Source: Plasmopara viticola | Lineage: Eukaryota; Oomycota; Peronosporomycetes; Peronosporales; Peronosporaceae | Assembly: GCA_001695595.3 (NCBI GenBank) | Contig: MBPM02000026.1 | Span: 682,001 to 746,000, forward strand | Direction of reading: 5' to 3' | DNA: 64,000 nucleotides | Shown here: positions 54,541 to 64,000 of the stretch, piece by piece | How positions within the stretch are numbered: position 1 is the stretch's first letter | Layout of the letters: every line of letters starts with the position of its first letter | Translations under genes and position numbers: made by a program | The notes under the pieces: model-generated | What the model saw: the letters and a program-made list of their open reading frames with translations, nothing else | What the model was told of the DNA's origin: nothing | Database searches by the model: none

Positions 54541-55535
54541 AGACATTGACAACGAAGCCAAATTCGGTTTCCGCGTCGTCATTTTCCTTACGAAAAGCTT
54601 TATCAGCATCCAACATCATTTGCAGCTCCACTGGAATGCGTTAATTTACGACAGCATTGTTGTCTTTCGAGTTTGACCACGCACTGAAAAGCCGTTCTTA
54701 TCAACAGTTGTTCCTCTATTATCGCCACTGTTCGCATTTGTGCCGGATCCAGTTGACGTGGCCGCCGATTCGCCATTCAAATTTATCATGGTACTTTCGT
54801 TCTGTCCATCTGTGATAGCCGCAGAAGAGTCTAGGGTCTCTTCAGCCTCCGTCAACTCTAAGTCCAGCGGATGTACCCGCAAAGTGCAGCGCTTCTTTAT
54901 ACCTTTCACAAACATCCCACGCACTAAAAAGCGGCATTTGTCAAGTTTATCTTAGCCCACCTCCTCCTCACCAGCTTCGCCTTCCTGGGTCTTTAACTTT
55001 TAATTCCGACCTTGATGTTCCGCTTAATTGTAGGCCATTGTCTCTAGCGACTGATTCAAACGCACACGACCCTATACCAGCACTTCCTCTATGACCTTTT
55101 CGCCTTCGATCTAAAAACTTCTTTGCCAATCAATGGATTTGGGGAACCGCAATCGGTTTAAAGTCTCCTTCATCTTAATCTGCCACTCACAAAACATTCA
55201 CTTCTGTCACAAATGAAAATAAAAATTGAAGAACGAACATTTTAGAAAACTGTAGAAGTATTGACTGCCTCGAACCACAGGTTTATGCGTCACGTCTAGC
55301 ACGTTGTGCTGCAGCAAGGCACACTGCGTCTGATGTAAACACAAATTGATTTCTTTAATTTTCGTCGACAAACATTTTCAAAATGTAGCAATGATACCAT
55401 CCCGTGCGTTGACGGTGCCGAGAACGTTGGAGTAGTCTAGACTTGCAGTCATTCAGAGTGCAACAGAGTCTCAACTACATTATCTGCTACGACAAGTGGC
55501 ACCAGCGCTCGTTCGATTTTCTCGCTTGGTACCAA
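54541..55535 (-). pseudogene. RPC3 5'-half fragment (unit D)
   Basis: Antiparallel copy of RPC3 14240 to 13124: exon 3 down to about 55180, intron 2, exon 2 near 55280 (CACGTCTAGCACGTTGTGCTGC) and intron 1/exon 1 to 55535 next to the promoter remnant. Stops in every frame. Confidence 0.82.
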
Positions 55536-55682
55536 GGCCAGCAAAAATAGGATAATGGTTAAGCTTCGGTGTTTTTTTTGAAAAAACTCCTTTACGATCG
55601 GTTTTCTTATGTGCTTGCTTTGTCGGTCTGGTCAATAGTGGTACTTCAATCAAACAGAATTCTCCAGAAAGGCCACTTGACA

Positions 55683-56244
55683 ATGCAAGCCGCAATTGAA
55701 CAGCCCAATTCCCCTGGTTCGGACCATAGATGCCAGAATGACACCTCGCTAGCAGCCCCGATGGACAATCACGATGTTGAAGTCTGGGTTTGTGACGTTA
55801 ATGGTACAGAGTATCCGGTTATGCTGCCAATCTCATCAAGATTTTGCGAAGTCATGGAAAATGTCAACAAGCGATATGGTCGATTGTTTCAAGGCATCTG
55901 TGTTGGCTTCAAAGGCGGAGAAGGTGGTTGCAATACGAAAACTTGCGTCTCGGAAATGCTGCCAAAAGAAAGACCTGAAGATTTCAACGTAGCAGCCTAC
56001 TTTAAAGACCATCCAATTCAACCGAAATTTAAGGTACGTAAAATCTAGACAGAGCACTTGCAGTACTCGAACGAGTGTCTTATGTGAATGTCTGGCTGGA
56101 TATGTAGAAAGAGTGTCTCATTTTGTAACGCAGGATTCGCTATGGTTTAGGCTTTGGAGATGGATCATCGCGAATGTAGTCGCATTTCTCGCTCTCGTGA
56201 TTGCCATCGTTAGCTTGATAAAGTCTACGAAGATTGGAGACTGA
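55683..56244 (+). CDS. Unrecognised tail-anchored protein, unit E (apparently intact)
   Basis: Exons 55683-56033 and 56134-56244 join in phase to 153 residues. It has the same domain order as unit D, with a slightly longer N-terminal linker (DTSLAAPMDNHDVEVWVCD) and an exon 2 product identical to D, including the membrane helix. Substitutions relative to D fall mainly in exon 1 (for example GICVGFKGGEGGCNTKT and PKERPEDFNVAAYF). The start used is the ATG in ACAATGCAAGCCGC, which is conserved in D and in the old copy at 3474. An upstream in-frame extension exists (MFFLKKLLYDRFSYVLAL) but is not conserved between copies. It lies about 150 bp from the position of the RPC3 pseudogene start, with which it is head to head. 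Whether it is expressed is unknown. Confidence 0.6.
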
Positions 56245-56687
56245 ACGCACAGAGACTGCGGTTGGTTTGTCTTCTAAGCTTTTGCTTGTTACTTGCTTAA
56301 TGTTCATTAATTCTAATTGCCTTTAATTTCTCGTACTTCAGAACAGCAATGTCTTACAAAATATATTCATTCGGTCTTTTGCCTTTGCTGATGCCTCTTG
56401 TCTTCCTGCATTATTTTCTATAAGCACCGCACAGTGTTGCTTAGGATGACATAGAACAGCAGTCTTCAAACTCATCGAACAGGCAAACGTATTTCTCGTG
56501 TCGCAAGACAGCCACACGCTGTCATTTATCACTCGATTATTTGAGCAGCTTTTGAATGATTTTTTCGACGCTGTTGATACACGACTGAAAGCTACAAAAC
56601 GGAACCACTAGTGATAGAAGGTGCGAAAAAAGTAAAAGATTCTTTGCGTTTTTTCAATTTGACGATATTTTTGCTTCACATCGTTTA
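56245..56687. repeat. Unit 3' tail with micro-inversion (unit E)
   Basis: Nearly identical to 53400-53840, including the inverted block, so D and E share a recent common copy. Confidence 0.75.
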
Positions 56688-57385
56688 TAGGTCTATAAGC
56701 ACAGCAACGGTCGACTGAGATGTCGGTGATTTAAGGCACCACAGCGTGAGTATTCGCGCATACAGTACTCGATTTCTTGGCAGCTCGTCCAGAAGTTTCG
56801 GTGTCTTGACTAGCATCGTCTCGTCTCTAATTTTGTAATTGCTCACCAACTTTCTGACCTGCTTTACTTGACAGCACGGTCTCTCAAGACACTTCTTTTG
56901 TTGTTGAAATCGACTTGGTCACGAAAATTCAAATCTTCGCTCTGCATTTCGTTCTTGTAGCGAATTGAAGTCGCTGAAGTGTTACAAATGTGTCGGTGAG
57001 GCTTTACACAAACCATCATTCCGATTAGACCACTAAATGTAGAATGCTATTACAAAGGGCATTTGTGGCTGTCCAGGCGTCTTTTGAAAGAGCTGACGAT
57101 ACTTGTGTAAATAGTCGAAAGTCAAGAAATAGCCATGACCATCTTCAGCATTTGAAAAACCTTCATCTGGTCCTTTGAAAAGACCAAGAGTTTCTAATTA
57201 AATCGTATGCAACACGCTCATACTCAACGAAGTTGCGCTCACTTGAACACATAGCACAAAAACAATCCATCAAGAGCGTCCAGAACCTCATCGTGCAGAT
57301 CCTCAGCATCCGCTAAGGCACACTCAGGCGTGCTTAAAGAGGAGTTGGAACCGACTCGAAGCTTTGCACGCCCGGCCGTCGACCC
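56688..57385 (-). pseudogene. GRASP 3'-half fragment (unit E)
   Basis: Nearly the same as 53842-54540 up to about 57200. The last part (CACACTCAGGCGTGCTTAAAG) belongs to the sequence type of units F and G rather than D. Confidence 0.8.
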
Positions 57386-58405
57386 ATGAAGACGTTGACA
57401 ACGAAGCCAAGTTCGGTTTCCGCGTCGTCATTTTCCTTACGAGCTGCTTCATCAGCATCCAACATCATTTGCAGCTCCACTGGGATGCGTATTTTGACGT
57501 CAGCGTTGTTGTCTTTCGAGTTTGACCACGCACTGAAAAGCCGTTCTCATCAACAGTTGTTCCTCTATTATTGCCACTGTTTGCATTTGTGCCGATTCCA
57601 CGTGGCCACCGGTTCGCCATTTAAATCTATCATCGTGCTTCCGTTCTGTCTTTCTGTGATACCCGCAGAAGAGTCTAGGGTCTCTTCAGCCTCCGTCAAC
57701 TCAAGTCCAGCGGATGTACCCGCAAAGTGCAGCGCTTCTTGACACTTTTCACAAACATCCCACGCACTAAATAGCGGCATTTGTCAAGTTTTTCTTAGCC
57801 CACCTCCTCCTCACCAGCTTCGCCTTCCTGGGTCTTTAACTTTTACTTCCAACGCTGAAGATCCGCTCAATTGAAGGCCATTGTCTCCAGCGACTGATCC
57901 AAACGCACACGTCCCTGTTCCAACATTTTCTCCATGACCTTTTCGCCTTCGATCTAAAAACTTCTTTGCCAATCAATGTATTTGGGGAACCGCAATCGGT
58001 TCAAAGTCATCTTCACCTTAATCTGCTACTCACAAAACATTCACTTCTGTCACAAATGAAAGTAAAAATTGAAAAACGCACATTTTAGAAAACTGTAGAA
58101 GTACTGACTGCCTCGAACCACAGGTTTATGCGTCACGTCTAGCACGTTGTGCTGCAGCAAGGCACACTTGGTCTAATGTAAACACAGAATGTTTCATGAT
58201 TTCTTTAATTCTCGTCAACAAACATTTTCAAAATGTAGCACTGATACCATCTTGTGCATTGATGGTGCCGAGAACGTCGCGGTAGTCTAGACTTGCAGAC
58301 ATTCAGAGTGCAACAGAGTCTTAGCTACATTATCTGCTACGACAAGTGGCACCAGCGCGCGTTGCAAATGCGAGGCAAACGCCACCATTTTCTCGCTAGG
58401 TACCA
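57386..58405 (-). pseudogene. RPC3 5'-half fragment (unit E)
   Basis: Antiparallel copy of RPC3 14240-13124 with both introns. It ends near CATTTTCTCGCTAGGTACCACG, the position of the RPC3 start and upstream region. Not translatable. Confidence 0.82.
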
Positions 58406-58575
58406 CGGTTAGTTAAAAAAGGATAATGGTGAATTGTATTAGAGGTTTGTGTTCTTTCTAAAAAACGCCACTCCGGTCGGTATTCAGTATGTGCTTGCTT
58501 TAAAAATGCTTCATCGACTGTGGAAGGGTGTACTTTCAGGTACTTTAATCAGAAGAAATTCTTCAGAAAGGCAAC

Positions 58576-59130
58576 ATGACAATGCACGCCGCGATTCCAA
58601 TTCACCTGGCGAGGACTATAGCATTCAGAACAACAACTCGCTAACAGCCTCGATGGACGATATCGATGTTGAAGTCTGGGTTTGTGACGGTAACGGTACA
58701 GAGTATTCGGTCACGCTGCCAATTTCATCAACATTTTGCGAAGTAATGGAAAATGTCACCAAGCAATATCGATTGTTCCAAGGCATCTATGTTGGTGTGA
58801 AAGGCGGAGAAGGTGGTTGGAATATGAATACTTGCGTCTCGGAAATGCTGCCAAAACAAAGACCTTATATTTTAACGTAGCAGCCTACTTTAAACACCAT
58901 TCAATTCAACCGAAATTTAAGGTACGTGAAATCTAGACAGAGCACTTGCAGTACTCGAGCGAGTGTCTTATGTGAATGTCTGGCTGGATATGTAGAAAGA
59001 GTGTCCCATTTTGTAACGCAGGATTCGCTATGGTTTAGGCTTTGGAGATATTAATCGCAAATGTAGTTGCATTTCTCGCTCTCGTGATTGCCATCGTTAG
59101 CTTGATAATGTCTACGAAAATTGGATACTG
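58576..59130 (+). pseudogene. Small tail-anchored gene, unit F (frameshifted)
   Basis: A 7-bp deletion after the MHAAI codons (58597) shifts the frame, and a second change after PKQRP (58862) ends the downstream frame early. Exon 2 has a deletion that brings a stop (GGAGATATTAATCG at 59043). A 143-residue composite frame from 58449 still shows the conserved core (DVEVWVCDGNGTEYSVTL). Confidence 0.75.
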
Positions 59131-59570
59131 AACGCACAGAGACTGCGGTTGGTTTGTCTTCTAAGCTTTTGCTTGTTACTTGCTTAATTTTCATTAATTC
59201 TATTTGCCTTCAACTTCTCGTACTTCAGAACAGCAATTTCTTACAAAATATATTCATTCGGTCTTTTGCCTTTGCTGATGCCTCTTGTCTTCCTGCATTA
59301 TTTTCTATAAGCAACGCACAGTCTTGCCACAAAAAATACGTTTGCCTGTTCGATGAGTTCGAAGACTGCTGTGCTATGTCATCCTAAGCAACAGCTACAG
59401 GCTGTCATTTATCACTCGATTTTTTGAGCAGCCTTTGAATGATCTATCCGACATTGTAAGTGCACGACTGAAAGCTACAAAACGGAACCACTAGTGATAG
59501 TAGGTGCGAAAAAAGTATAAGATTCTTTGCGTTTTTGCAATTTGACGATGATTTTTGCTTCACATCGTTT

Positions 59571-60275
59571 ATAGGTCTATAAGCACAGCAACGGTCGAAT
59601 GAGATGTCGGTGATCCAAAGGCACCACATCGATAGTATTCGCGCATACGGTACTCGATTTCTTGTGCAGCTCGTCCAAAAGTTTCAGTGTCTTGACTTGC
59701 ATCGTCTCGTCTCTAATTTTGCAATTGCTCATCAACTTTCTGACCTGCTTTACTTGACAGCACGGTCTCTCAAGACATTTCTTTTGTTGTTGAAATCGAC
59801 TTGGTCACCAAAATTCAAATCTTCGCTCTGCATTTCGTGCTTGTAGCGAATTGAAGTCGCTGAAGTGTTACAAATGTGTCGGTGAGGCTTTACACAAACC
59901 ATCATTCCGATTAGACCACTAAATGTAGAATGCTATTACAAAGGGCATTTGTGGCTGTCCAGGCGTCTTTTGAAAGAGCTGACGATACTTGTGTAAATAG
60001 TCGAAAGTCAAGAAATAGCCATGACCATCTTCAGCATTTGAAAAACCTTCATCTGGTCCTTTGAAAAGACCAAGAGTTTCTAATTAAATCGTATGCAACA
60101 CGCTCATACTCAACGAAGTTGCGCTCACTTGAACACATAGCACAAAAACAATCCATCAAGAGCGTCCAGAACCTCATCGTGCAGATCCTCAGCATCCGCT
60201 AAGGCACACTTAGGCGTGCTTAAAGAGGAGTTGGAACCGACTCGAAGCTTTGCACGCCCGGCCGTCGACCCATGA
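59571..60275 (-). pseudogene. GRASP 3'-half fragment (unit F)
   Basis: Same content as 56688-57385, with very few differences. The tail before it (59131-59570) keeps the ancestral orientation of the block inverted in D and E. Confidence 0.8.
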
Positions 60276-60920
60276 AGACGTTGACAACGAAGCCAAGTTC
60301 GGTTTCCGCGTCCTCCTCCTCACCAGCTTCGCCTTCCTGGGTCTTTAACTTTTACTTCCAACGCTGAAGTTCCGCTCAATTGAAGGCCATTGTCTCCAGC
60401 GACTGATCCAAACGCACACGTCCCTGTTCCAACATTTCCTCTATGACCTTTTCGCCTTCGATCTAAAAACTTCTTTGCCAATCAATGTATTTGGGGAACC
60501 GCAATCGGTTTAAAGTCTCCTTCACCTTAATCTGCTACTCACAAAACATTCACTTCTGTCACAAATGAAAGTAAAAATTGAAAAACGCACATTTTAGAAA
60601 ACTGTAGAAGTACTGACTGCCTCGAACCACAGGTTTATGCGTCACGTCTAGCACGTTGTGCTGCAGCAAGGCACACTTGGTCTAATGTAAACACAGAATG
60701 TTTCATGATTTCTTTAATTCTCGTCAACAAACATTTTCAAAATGTAGCACTGATACCATCTTGTGCATTGATGGTGCCGAGAACGTCGCGGTAGTCTAGA
60801 CTTGCAGACATTCAGAGTGCAACAGAGTCTTAGCTACATTATCTGCTACGACAAGTGGCACCAGCGCGCGTTGCAAATGCGAGGCAAACGCCACCATTTT
60901 CTCGCTAGGTACCACGGTTA
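60276..60920 (-). pseudogene. RPC3 5'-half fragment with 370-bp internal deletion (unit F)
   Basis: Compared with unit E, the stretch corresponding to 57427-57800 is missing: GGTTTCCGCGTC joins directly to CTCCTCCTCACCAGC at 60301-60325. The rest equals 57804-58405 almost base for base. Confidence 0.82.
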
Positions 60921-61084
60921 GTTAAAAAAGGATAATGGTGAATTGTATTAGAGGTTTGTGTTCTTTCTAAAAAACGCCACTCCGGTCGGTATTCAGTATG
61001 TGCTTGCTTTGAAAATGCTTCATCGACTGTGGAAGGGTGTACTTTCAGGTACTTTAATCAAACAAAATTCTTCAGAAAGGCAAC

Positions 61085-61640
61085 ATGACAATGCACGCCG
61101 CGATTCCAATTCACCTGGCGAGGACTATAGCATTCAGAACAACAACTCGCTAACAGCCTCGATGGACGATATCGATGTTGAAGTCTGGGTTTGTGACGGT
61201 AACGGTACAGAGTATTCGGTCACGCTGCCAATTTCATCAACATTTTGCGAAGTAATGGAAAATGTCACCAAGCAATATCGATTGTTCCAAGGCATCTATG
61301 TTGGTGTGAAAGGCGGAGAAGGTGGTTGGAATATGAATACTTGCGTCTCGGAAATGCTGCCAAAACAAAGACCTTATATTTTAACGTAGCAGCCTACTTT
61401 AAACACCATTCAATTCAACCGAAATTTAAGGTACGTGAAATCTAGACAGAGCACTTGCAGTACTCGAGCGAGTGTCTTATGTGAATGTCTGGCTGGATAT
61501 GTAGAAAGAGTGTCCCATTTTGTAACGCAGGATTCGCTATGGTTTAGGCTTTGGAGATGAATTATCGCGAATGTAGTTGCATTTCTCGCTCTCGTGATTG
61601 CCATCGTCAGCTTGATAATGTCTACGAAAATTGGATACTG
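61085..61640 (+). pseudogene. Small tail-anchored gene, unit G (frameshifted)
   Basis: Shares with unit F the 7-bp deletion and the change after PKQRP, so both are one lineage. Exon 2 carries its own stop (GGAGATGAATTATCG at 61553). Confidence 0.75.
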
Positions 61641-62079
61641 AACGCACAGAGACTGCGGTTGGTTTGTCTTCTAAGCTTTTGCTTGTTACTTGCTTAATTT
61701 TCATTAATTCTATTTGCCTTCAACTTCTCGTACTTCAGAACAGCAATTTCTTACAAAATATATTCATTCGGTCTTTTGCCTTTGCTGATGCCTCTTGTCT
61801 TCCTGCATTATTTTCTATAAGCAACGCACAGTCTTGCCACAAAAAATACGTTTGCCTGTTCGATGAGTTCGAAGACTGCTGTGCTATGTCATCCTAAGCA
61901 ACAGCTACAGGCTGTCATTAATCACTCGATTTTTTGAGCAGCCTTTGAATGATCTATCCGACATTGTAAGTGCACGACTGAAAGCTACAAAACGGAACCA
62001 CTAGTGATAGTAGGTGCGAAAAAAGTATAAGATTCTTTGCGTTTTTGCAATTTGACGATGATTTTTGCTTCACATCGTT

Positions 62080-62834
62080 TATAGGTCTATAAGCACAGCA
62101 ACGGTCGAATGAGATGTCGGTGATCCAAAGGCACCACATCGATAGTATTCGCGCATACGGTACTCGATTTCTTGTGCAGCTCGTCCAAAAGTTTCAGTGT
62201 CTTGACTTGCATCGTCTCGTCTCTACTTTTGTAATTGCTCATCAACTTTCTGACCTGCTTTACTTGACAGCACGGTCTCTTGAGACATTTCTTTTGTTGT
62301 TGAAATCGACTTGGTCCCCAAAATTAAATCGTCGCTCTGCATTTCGTGCTCGTAGCAAATTGAAGTCGCTGAAGTGTTGCGAATGTGTCGGTGAGGCTTT
62401 ATTGGAATACACAAACCATTACTCAGATTGGACCACCAAATGTAGAATGCCATTACAATTGGCATTTGTGGTTGTCCAGTCGTCCTTGAAAGAGCTGACG
62501 ATACTTGTGCAAATAGTCGAAATTCAATGGAAATAGCCATGACCATCTTCGGCATTAAAAAGACCTTCATTTTTTCATTGTTCAGCCAAAATATTTCACG
62601 CGATGCAAACCTGGTCTTCTGAAGTAGTCAAGAGTTCCTAACTAAATCTTTTGTCAACCCGCTCATACTCAACGAAGGTGCACTCACTTTGACACATAGC
62701 ACAAAAACAATTCATCAAGATCGTCCATAACCTCATCGTGCAGATCCTCAGCATTTGCAAAGGCACACTCAGGCGTGCCTAAAGAGGAGTTCCAGCTCTC
62801 TCGAAGCTTTGCACGCCCGGCCGGCGACCCATGA
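62080..62834 (-). pseudogene. GRASP 3'-half fragment (unit G)
   Basis: Identical in type to unit F up to about 62275, then switches to a less eroded sequence (62280-62834). This part keeps an open minus frame of 115 codons at 62223-62570 whose end reads like the GRASP tail (SSKAGQKVDEQLQK) and includes LCIPIKPHRH. This is a mosaic of two unit types. Confidence 0.8.
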
Positions 62835-63795
62835 AGTCGTTGACAACGAAGCCAAATTCGGTTTCCGCGTCGTCAATTTCCTTACAAGCTGCTTCATCAG
62901 CATCCAACACCATTTGCAGCTCCACTGGGATGCGTATTTTTACGTCAGTGTTGTTGTCTTTCGAGTTTGACCACGCACTGAAAAGCCGTTCACATCAACA
63001 GTTGTTCCTCTATTATTGCCACTGTTCACATTTGTGCCGGTTCCAGTCGACGTGGCCGCCGATTTGACATTCAAATCTATCATCGTACTTTCGTTCTGTC
63101 CATCTGTGATACTCGCAGGAGAGTCTATAGTCTCTTTAGCCTCCGTCAACTCTAAGTCCAGAGGATGTACCCGCAAAGTGTAGCGCTTCTTGATCCCACG
63201 CACTAAATATCGGCATTTGTCATGTTTATCTTAGCCCACCAGCTTCGCCTTCCTGGGTCTTTAAGTCTTGATTCCGACCTTGATGTTCCGTTTAAGTGTA
63301 GGCCATTGTCTCCAGCGACTGATTCAAACGCACACGTCCCTGTTCCAGCACTTCGTCCATGATCACTTCGCCCTCGATTCAAAGGCTCTTTTGCCAATCA
63401 ATATATTTGGGGTATCGCAATCGGTTCAAAGTCTCTTCCACCTCAATCTGCCACTCACAAAACGATCACTTCTGTCTCAAATTGAAAAAAAATTGAAGAA
63501 CGCACTTCTTAAAAAACTGTAGAAGTACTTACTGCCTCGAAATACAGGTTCGTGCGTCACGTCTAGCACGCTGTGCTGCAGCAAGGCACACTTGCTCTTT
63601 ACATTAGCAACGTAAACACAGAATGTATCATGATTTGTCAACAAACATTCTCAAAGTGTGGTTCCGAGAACATCGCGGTAGTCTAGCCTTGCAGCTCTCC
63701 AGAGCGCAACAGTGTCTTAGCTACATTTTCTGCTATGACAATTAGCACCAGCGCGCGTTGCAAATGCGAGGCAAATGCCGCCTTTTCCTCTCTGG
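62835..63795 (-). pseudogene. RPC3 5'-half fragment (unit G)
   Basis: Antiparallel RPC3 copy. It keeps open pieces such as an 87-codon frame at 62940-63203 (VHPLDLELTEAKETIDSPAS), which corresponds to RPC3 residues around 170-230. Exons 1-2 and the introns follow to about 63795. Confidence 0.82.
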
Positions 63796-63905
63796 ATTTC
63801 ACGGCCAGCGAATGAAAGATAATGGTGGGTTTCGTTTAGAATTTGTGGTTTCTGGTAGTGACTCTGTCGCGAAGTGATGAGCATCTGGGCCGCAAGCGGC
63901 ACGCC
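63796..63905 (+). pseudogene. EZH2/RPC3 promoter and EZH2 exon 1 fragment (array right edge)
   Basis: Continues from the RPC3 start through the intergenic spacer into GATGAGCATCTGGGCCGCAA at 63875-63894, matching the first codons of EZH2 exon 1 (13022-13000 reversed). In the other units this point has been replaced by the small gene. After about 63905 the match ends. Confidence 0.7.
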
Positions 63906-64000
63906 CCATATGACAGCTCCGCCGACCTTTGCAATTTAAACCACATTACTTTCATTGCTCACACTTGTTCTGAACCCCTTATAAATCTGTTGAGCTATGC
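63906..64000. other. Unassigned right edge
   Basis: About 95 bp of sequence with no match found elsewhere in the window. Confidence 0.4.

Larger units (their letters stand above)
48421..63905. repeat. 15-kb array of chimeric units (small gene + GRASP 3' half + RPC3 5' half)
   Basis: Going left to right in the right-hand part, each unit reads: small gene (+), a ~440-bp tail, GRASP exons 4-2 (-), RPC3 from about codon 210 back to its start (-), the EZH2/RPC3 promoter remnant, then the next small gene (+). The left arm (48421-51985) is the same unit in reverse. The turn is at about 51985. Small-gene starts at 55569, 58449 and 60958 give periods of 2880 and 2509 bp. RPC3 and GRASP introns are retained. 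The unit joints look identical wherever compared (RPC3 near 14240 fused to GRASP near 46945). The GRASP and RPC3 pieces are pseudogenes. Confidence 0.9.

Noticed and set aside
59121..59387. 88-residue ORF repeated at 61631-61897
   Set aside because: It lies in the noncoding unit tail, starts at a non-ATG codon, and is not open in units B, D or E; its repetition only reflects the F/G duplication.
48421..63905. Array fragments as processed (retroposed) pseudogenes
   Set aside because: RPC3 introns 1 and 2, the RPC3 promoter side and GRASP introns are all retained, and there are no poly-A tails.
48421..63905. Array as a Helitron or Pack-MULE carrying gene fragments
   Set aside because: Gene-fragment capture fits, but I see no terminal inverted repeats, target duplications, CTRR-type ends or transposase in or at the edges of the units.
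1..64000. CRISPR arrays, rRNA genes, bacterial operons
   Set aside because: No regularly spaced short repeats with unique spacers, no rRNA signature and no prokaryotic gene order were seen.

Overview
The window reads as nuclear DNA of an oomycete, most likely of the Phytophthora/downy-mildew lineage. This is an inference. It rests on compact intron-bearing genes with short GTACGT- or GTAAGT-type introns, head-to-head gene pairs, and a mix of decayed Ty3/gypsy, Ty1/copia and APE-type LINE elements, alongside eukaryotic genes such as EZH2, RPC3, GRASP, GON4L and ETFDH homologues. No prokaryotic or organellar signature was seen, and the species cannot be named from the sequence.

Left part (1-9998): a secreted GH3 glycosidase (472-2793), a candidate MITE (2921-3185), a decayed copy of a two-gene segment (3470-4720), a decayed Ty3/gypsy element with both LTRs (5100-8790), and about 1.2 kb of unassigned sequence.

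Gene-dense part (9999-29097): an 11-exon EZH2-type histone H3K27 methyltransferase (-) head to head with RNA polymerase III subunit RPC3 (+). These are followed by a class B DnaJ (+), mitochondrial ETF-ubiquinone oxidoreductase (-), a METTL2/6/8-type tRNA m3C methyltransferase (-) head to head with an RRM protein (+), a GON4L-like regulator (-), a possible mitochondrial protein (-) and a membrane-anchored prolyl 4-hydroxylase (-). I rebuilt the exon structures by tracking splice phase. The EZH2, RPC3, DnaJ, ETFDH, METTL, RRM, GON4L and GRASP models all close in frame.

Transposon part (29098-44500): a Ty1/copia element with 281/287-bp LTRs, a 5-bp target duplication and a broken gag-pol; a decayed APE-type LINE on the minus strand (about 36225-41930); a MULE/FAR1-like fragment; and unassigned ORFs.

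Right part (45060-64000): a GRASP55/65 homologue (46163-47465, -) with a decayed small gene convergent to it (45060-45655) and a SINE-like insertion. Then comes a 15-kb array (48421-63905) built from a chimeric unit. Each unit joins (a) a small two-exon gene for an unrecognised protein with a C-terminal membrane anchor, (b) the 3' half of GRASP, and (c) the 5' half of RPC3 with the EZH2/RPC3 intergenic promoter. Both donor segments lie in this window (about 45.0-46.95 kb and 13.0-14.24 kb). Introns are kept, so the capture was at DNA level. The RPC3/GRASP joint looks the same wherever it can be read, so the chimera probably arose once and was then amplified, inverted and partly homogenised. 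This array and its unrecognised small gene family are the most unusual content of the window.
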